64,000 bases of DNA from Candidatus Gastranaerophilales bacterium (GTDB lineage: Bacteria > Cyanobacteriota > Vampirovibrionia > Gastranaerophilales > Gastranaerophilaceae): the NCBI GenBank assembly GCA_944325785.1, contig CALVBN010000004.1:1-64000 (forward strand), in the 5' to 3' direction. Position 1 is the stretch's first letter; the number at the start of each line of letters is the position of its first letter. Positions 62,381 through 64,000 of the stretch are shown here, piece by piece. A model generated the notes under the pieces. It saw only the letters and a list, made by a program, of their open reading frames with translations, ran no database searches and had not been told where the DNA came from. The translations under genes and the position numbers were made by a program.

Positions 62381-62415
62381 AAATAAATCCCCGATTTAAA
62401 ATCGGGGATTTATTT
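62381..62415 (+). terminator. Terminator of the prepilin-like gene
   Basis: AAATAAATCCCCGATTT and AAATCGGGGATTTATTT form a long stem with a 1-nt to 4-nt loop. Confidence 0.9.
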
Positions 62416-62423
62416 GCAGTATT

Positions 62424-62445
62424 GTAGGGTGCAAATTTTTGCACC
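62424..62445 (+). repeat. GTAG-type REP hairpin, TGCACC stem (copy H)
   Basis: GTAG, GGTGCAAA, 2-nt loop, TTTGCACC, followed by TTTTTTATT. Confidence 0.78.
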
Positions 62446-62535
62446 TTTTTTATTATTTGATAAATGTAATATTGCAGGATTGTCTTCTATATAAGAACTG
62501 TAGAAAAATCTTTATAAATCGAAAATCATTTTGAG

Positions 62536-63219
62536 CTAACTTTTGTTGAAGTATTCAACTATTTTTTCAGCAATTAAAAGAGCCGAATTCTGGTTCTGTC
62601 CGGTAATTAAATTGCCGTCAATTTCTACGTGTTCAGCCCATGGTTTCTCTGCAATAAAATTCCCGCCGAGTTCTCGTATACGGGTTTCCAGAAGAAACGG
62701 CACAAGTTCTTTTAATTTAACAATCCCCTCTTCTTCATTAGTAAAACTTGTAACAAACTTTTTGTCTAATATCGATGTTCCATCAGGCTTTTTTGCGTTG
62801 ATTAATCCGGCAGGACCGTGGCATACTGCACTTACCAGTTTTCCGCTGTTAAAGAAATATTCAACCGCAAGCCTTACTTCGTCATTTTCAGCTAAATCAA
62901 ACATTGGACCATGTCCGCCAGGGAAATACACACCGTCATATTCTTCAAGATTTATATCAGACAGCTTTTTAGTTTCACGCAAAACCTTTATACAAAAATC
63001 CCACTCTTCCGGATTGGAACAGGACATGGAGTTTTCGTCAACAGGCGACAGTCCCCCTTTAGGGCTGGCAACAGTTATTTCTATATCAGATTTTTGGAAC
63101 ACAAGATAAGGCACTGCAAATTCTTCTAAATACACACCCGTATTTTGTATGCAGTTGCAATAAGGTGCTTTGCATTCGCATCCGGAATAATTCGTCGTTA
63201 TAATAAGCAGTTTTTTCAT
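62536..63219 (-). CDS. DJ-1/PfpI-family protein (Hsp31-like)
   Basis: It has 227 aa. The nucleophile elbow is SAVCHGPAGL, the acidic partner lies in DGVYFPGGHGPMFDL, and ASPKGGLSPVD is typical of the Hsp31/class I amidotransferase-like branch. Members act as glyoxalases or chaperones. An unusual CECKAPYCNC cysteine cluster lies at about residues 14-23. It is in an operon 15 nt downstream of the thioredoxin-like gene. Confidence 0.9.
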   Translation of the reverse strand: MKKLLIITTNYSGCECKAPYCNCIQNTGVYLEEFAVPYLVFQKSDIEITVASPKGGLSPVDENSMSCSNPEEWDFCIKVLRETKKLSDINLEEYDGVYFPGGHGPMFDLAENDEVRLAVEYFFNSGKLVSAVCHGPAGLINAKKPDGTSILDKKFVTSFTNEEEGIVKLKELVPFLLETRIRELGGNFIAEKPWAEHVEIDGNLITGQNQNSALLIAEKIVEYFNKS

Positions 63220-63234
63220 TTTTTCTCCTTAAGC

Positions 63235-63531
63235 TCAAATATATTTCATTATTTTGTTAGTTAAATCAAACCTGTTTCTGAACCCGCTGAATCTTTCAAC
63301 CTCCTTGCCGTTATTAAAAATAAGAAAAGTCGGGAAAGAATTTACTCCGAAACGGATTGCAATTTCTGCGTCTTCGTCAGTATTAAGCTGTCCTATCCAG
63401 ATTTTGTCCATTTCGTTAAGTTCATTCTGCTGTTTTTTGCAGTATCCGCACCAGGGCGCATAGAATTCTACCAGTTTTAAACCGCTTTTGGTTTCTTCTT
63501 TGAAATTATCTTTGTTGAGCTGTTTTAACAT
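63235..63531 (-). CDS. Thioredoxin-family protein
   Basis: It has 98 aa. The active site is YAPWCGYCKK (CGYC instead of CGPC), followed by the cis-proline segment NSFPTFLIF. The altered dipeptide suggests a different redox potential from housekeeping thioredoxin. No export signal is seen. Its ribosome binding site AGGAGG lies inside a hairpin (63537-63574). Confidence 0.93.
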   Translation of the reverse strand: MLKQLNKDNFKEETKSGLKLVEFYAPWCGYCKKQQNELNEMDKIWIGQLNTDEDAEIAIRFGVNSFPTFLIFNNGKEVERFSGFRNRFDLTNKIMKYI

Positions 63532-63536
63532 ATAAA

Positions 63537-63574
63537 AATTCCTCCTAATCCAGTTTAATTGATTAGGAGGAATT
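63537..63574 (-). promoter_or_regulatory. Hairpin covering the thioredoxin ribosome binding site
   Basis: On the minus strand AATTCCTCCTAATC pairs perfectly with GATTAGGAGGAATT around a 10-nt loop. The AGGAGG in the 3' arm is the ribosome binding site of the thioredoxin-like gene, and the arm runs into AATTTTTAT, so it is also terminator-like. Confidence 0.7.
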
Positions 63575-63604
63575 CAAATCCTTCAACTGTACAGCGCCGG
63601 TTGA

Positions 63605-63976
63605 TTATATAAGTCTTTTGATATAGTCAATAATCAGCTGTTTATTAGCCGGAACTTCTGAAGCACGGCCTAAAGAGCGCATTACTTCATCCATTGAAAT
63701 CAGTCTGTGAGGCAGGCATACAAATTTGCTTCTGATTGTATTAAATCCGCGGGTTAAGCTTTCAATAAGAGGTTTATCCGCCTCATCAATATCACGTCTG
63801 CTTATGTCTATAAGTCTGCCGGATTTTCTTAGGTCTGCAAGTTTTTCGATTTCCTCTGCATTTCTCTTTTGAACACTGCGCACATTATCAGCAGATATTC
63901 TCAACTTGTCATAGTCAAGGAAATTTGTATATGCGTTTTTTGCAGAATCAACAACAGTATTAAACTCTTTGCTCAT
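63605..63976 (-). CDS. Unrecognised helical protein, possibly partial at the window edge
   Basis: It has 123 aa from ATG 63976. The frame stays open to the window end (eight more codons), so the true start may lie outside. It is all-helical and charged (ISADNVRSVQKRNAEEIEKL, RRDIDEADKPLIESLTRGF). No family is recognised. Confidence 0.5.
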   Translation of the reverse strand: MSKEFNTVVDSAKNAYTNFLDYDKLRISADNVRSVQKRNAEEIEKLADLRKSGRLIDISRRDIDEADKPLIESLTRGFNTIRSKFVCLPHRLISMDEVMRSLGRASEVPANKQLIIDYIKRLI

Positions 63977-64000
63977 CTGATTAACTGCCTGCCGTCTGTC

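Overview
The window reads as chromosome of an AT-rich, non-photosynthetic relative of Cyanobacteria, most likely a gut Melainabacterium (Candidatus Gastranaerophilales). This is inference from gene content: a cyanobacterial-style ribosomal protein L34, an S-layer-homology surface protein, a large prepilin-type surface protein, and many lineage-type proteins with a short N-terminal leader ending in an F-x-G-like motif. No photosynthesis gene, rRNA, CRISPR array, prophage or classical insertion sequence is visible.

Layout. 1-2 kb: tRNA (CAT), then a trpR-like repressor and trpB behind a 28-bp palindromic operator. 2-8 kb: two paralogous HNH-like proteins around a UvrA-like ATPase and an alpha/beta hydrolase. 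8-16 kb: miaA, a TPR/NHL secreted protein, a HEPN/MNT toxin-antitoxin pair, a WG-repeat protein, uvrB and surE. 16-20 kb: a tandem pair of paralogous membrane proteins and a DUF3137 protein. 20-28 kb: pgeF, a very large UvrD-like helicase with a repeat-invaded linker, a small winged-helix protein, a kinase-like protein, and a protein with a CheD-type deamidase triad. 28-31 kb: tRNA-Lys behind two degenerate tandem units, a Tat-leader flavodoxin-like protein, an AbrB/XRE pair and a REP-associated tyrosine transposase with its REP hairpins. 31-39 kb: aldo/keto reductase, a guanidine-I riboswitch with its Gdx exporter, EamA transporter, parvulin and mazG, an orphan sugar-ABC permease, and a cluster of lineage-specific small proteins with an acyltransferase and a zincin. 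39.4-41.5 kb: a compact hipBA island bounded by a 3' tRNA-Pro fragment and the intact tRNA-Pro. 41-64 kb: glycosyltransferases, ilvB, S-layer protein, riboflavin genes ribE-ribBA, a two-component system, lipA, proC, rpmH, a prepilin-like protein, DJ-1/PfpI and thioredoxin.

How it fits together. Most of the window is housekeeping metabolism and DNA repair in short operons, interrupted by dispersed palindromic repeats. Three repeat families stand out: (1) GTAG-headed REP hairpins in two stem types, together with the transposase expected to mobilise them; (2) a roughly 115-bp inverted-repeat element with heptamer arms (four copies); (3) a structured element placed just upstream of tRNA genes and joined to copied 5' tRNA sequence. 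Several genes have a -10 box exactly 6 nt before the ATG and no ribosome binding site, which suggests leaderless mRNAs. Everything here was read by eye; no similarity search was run.
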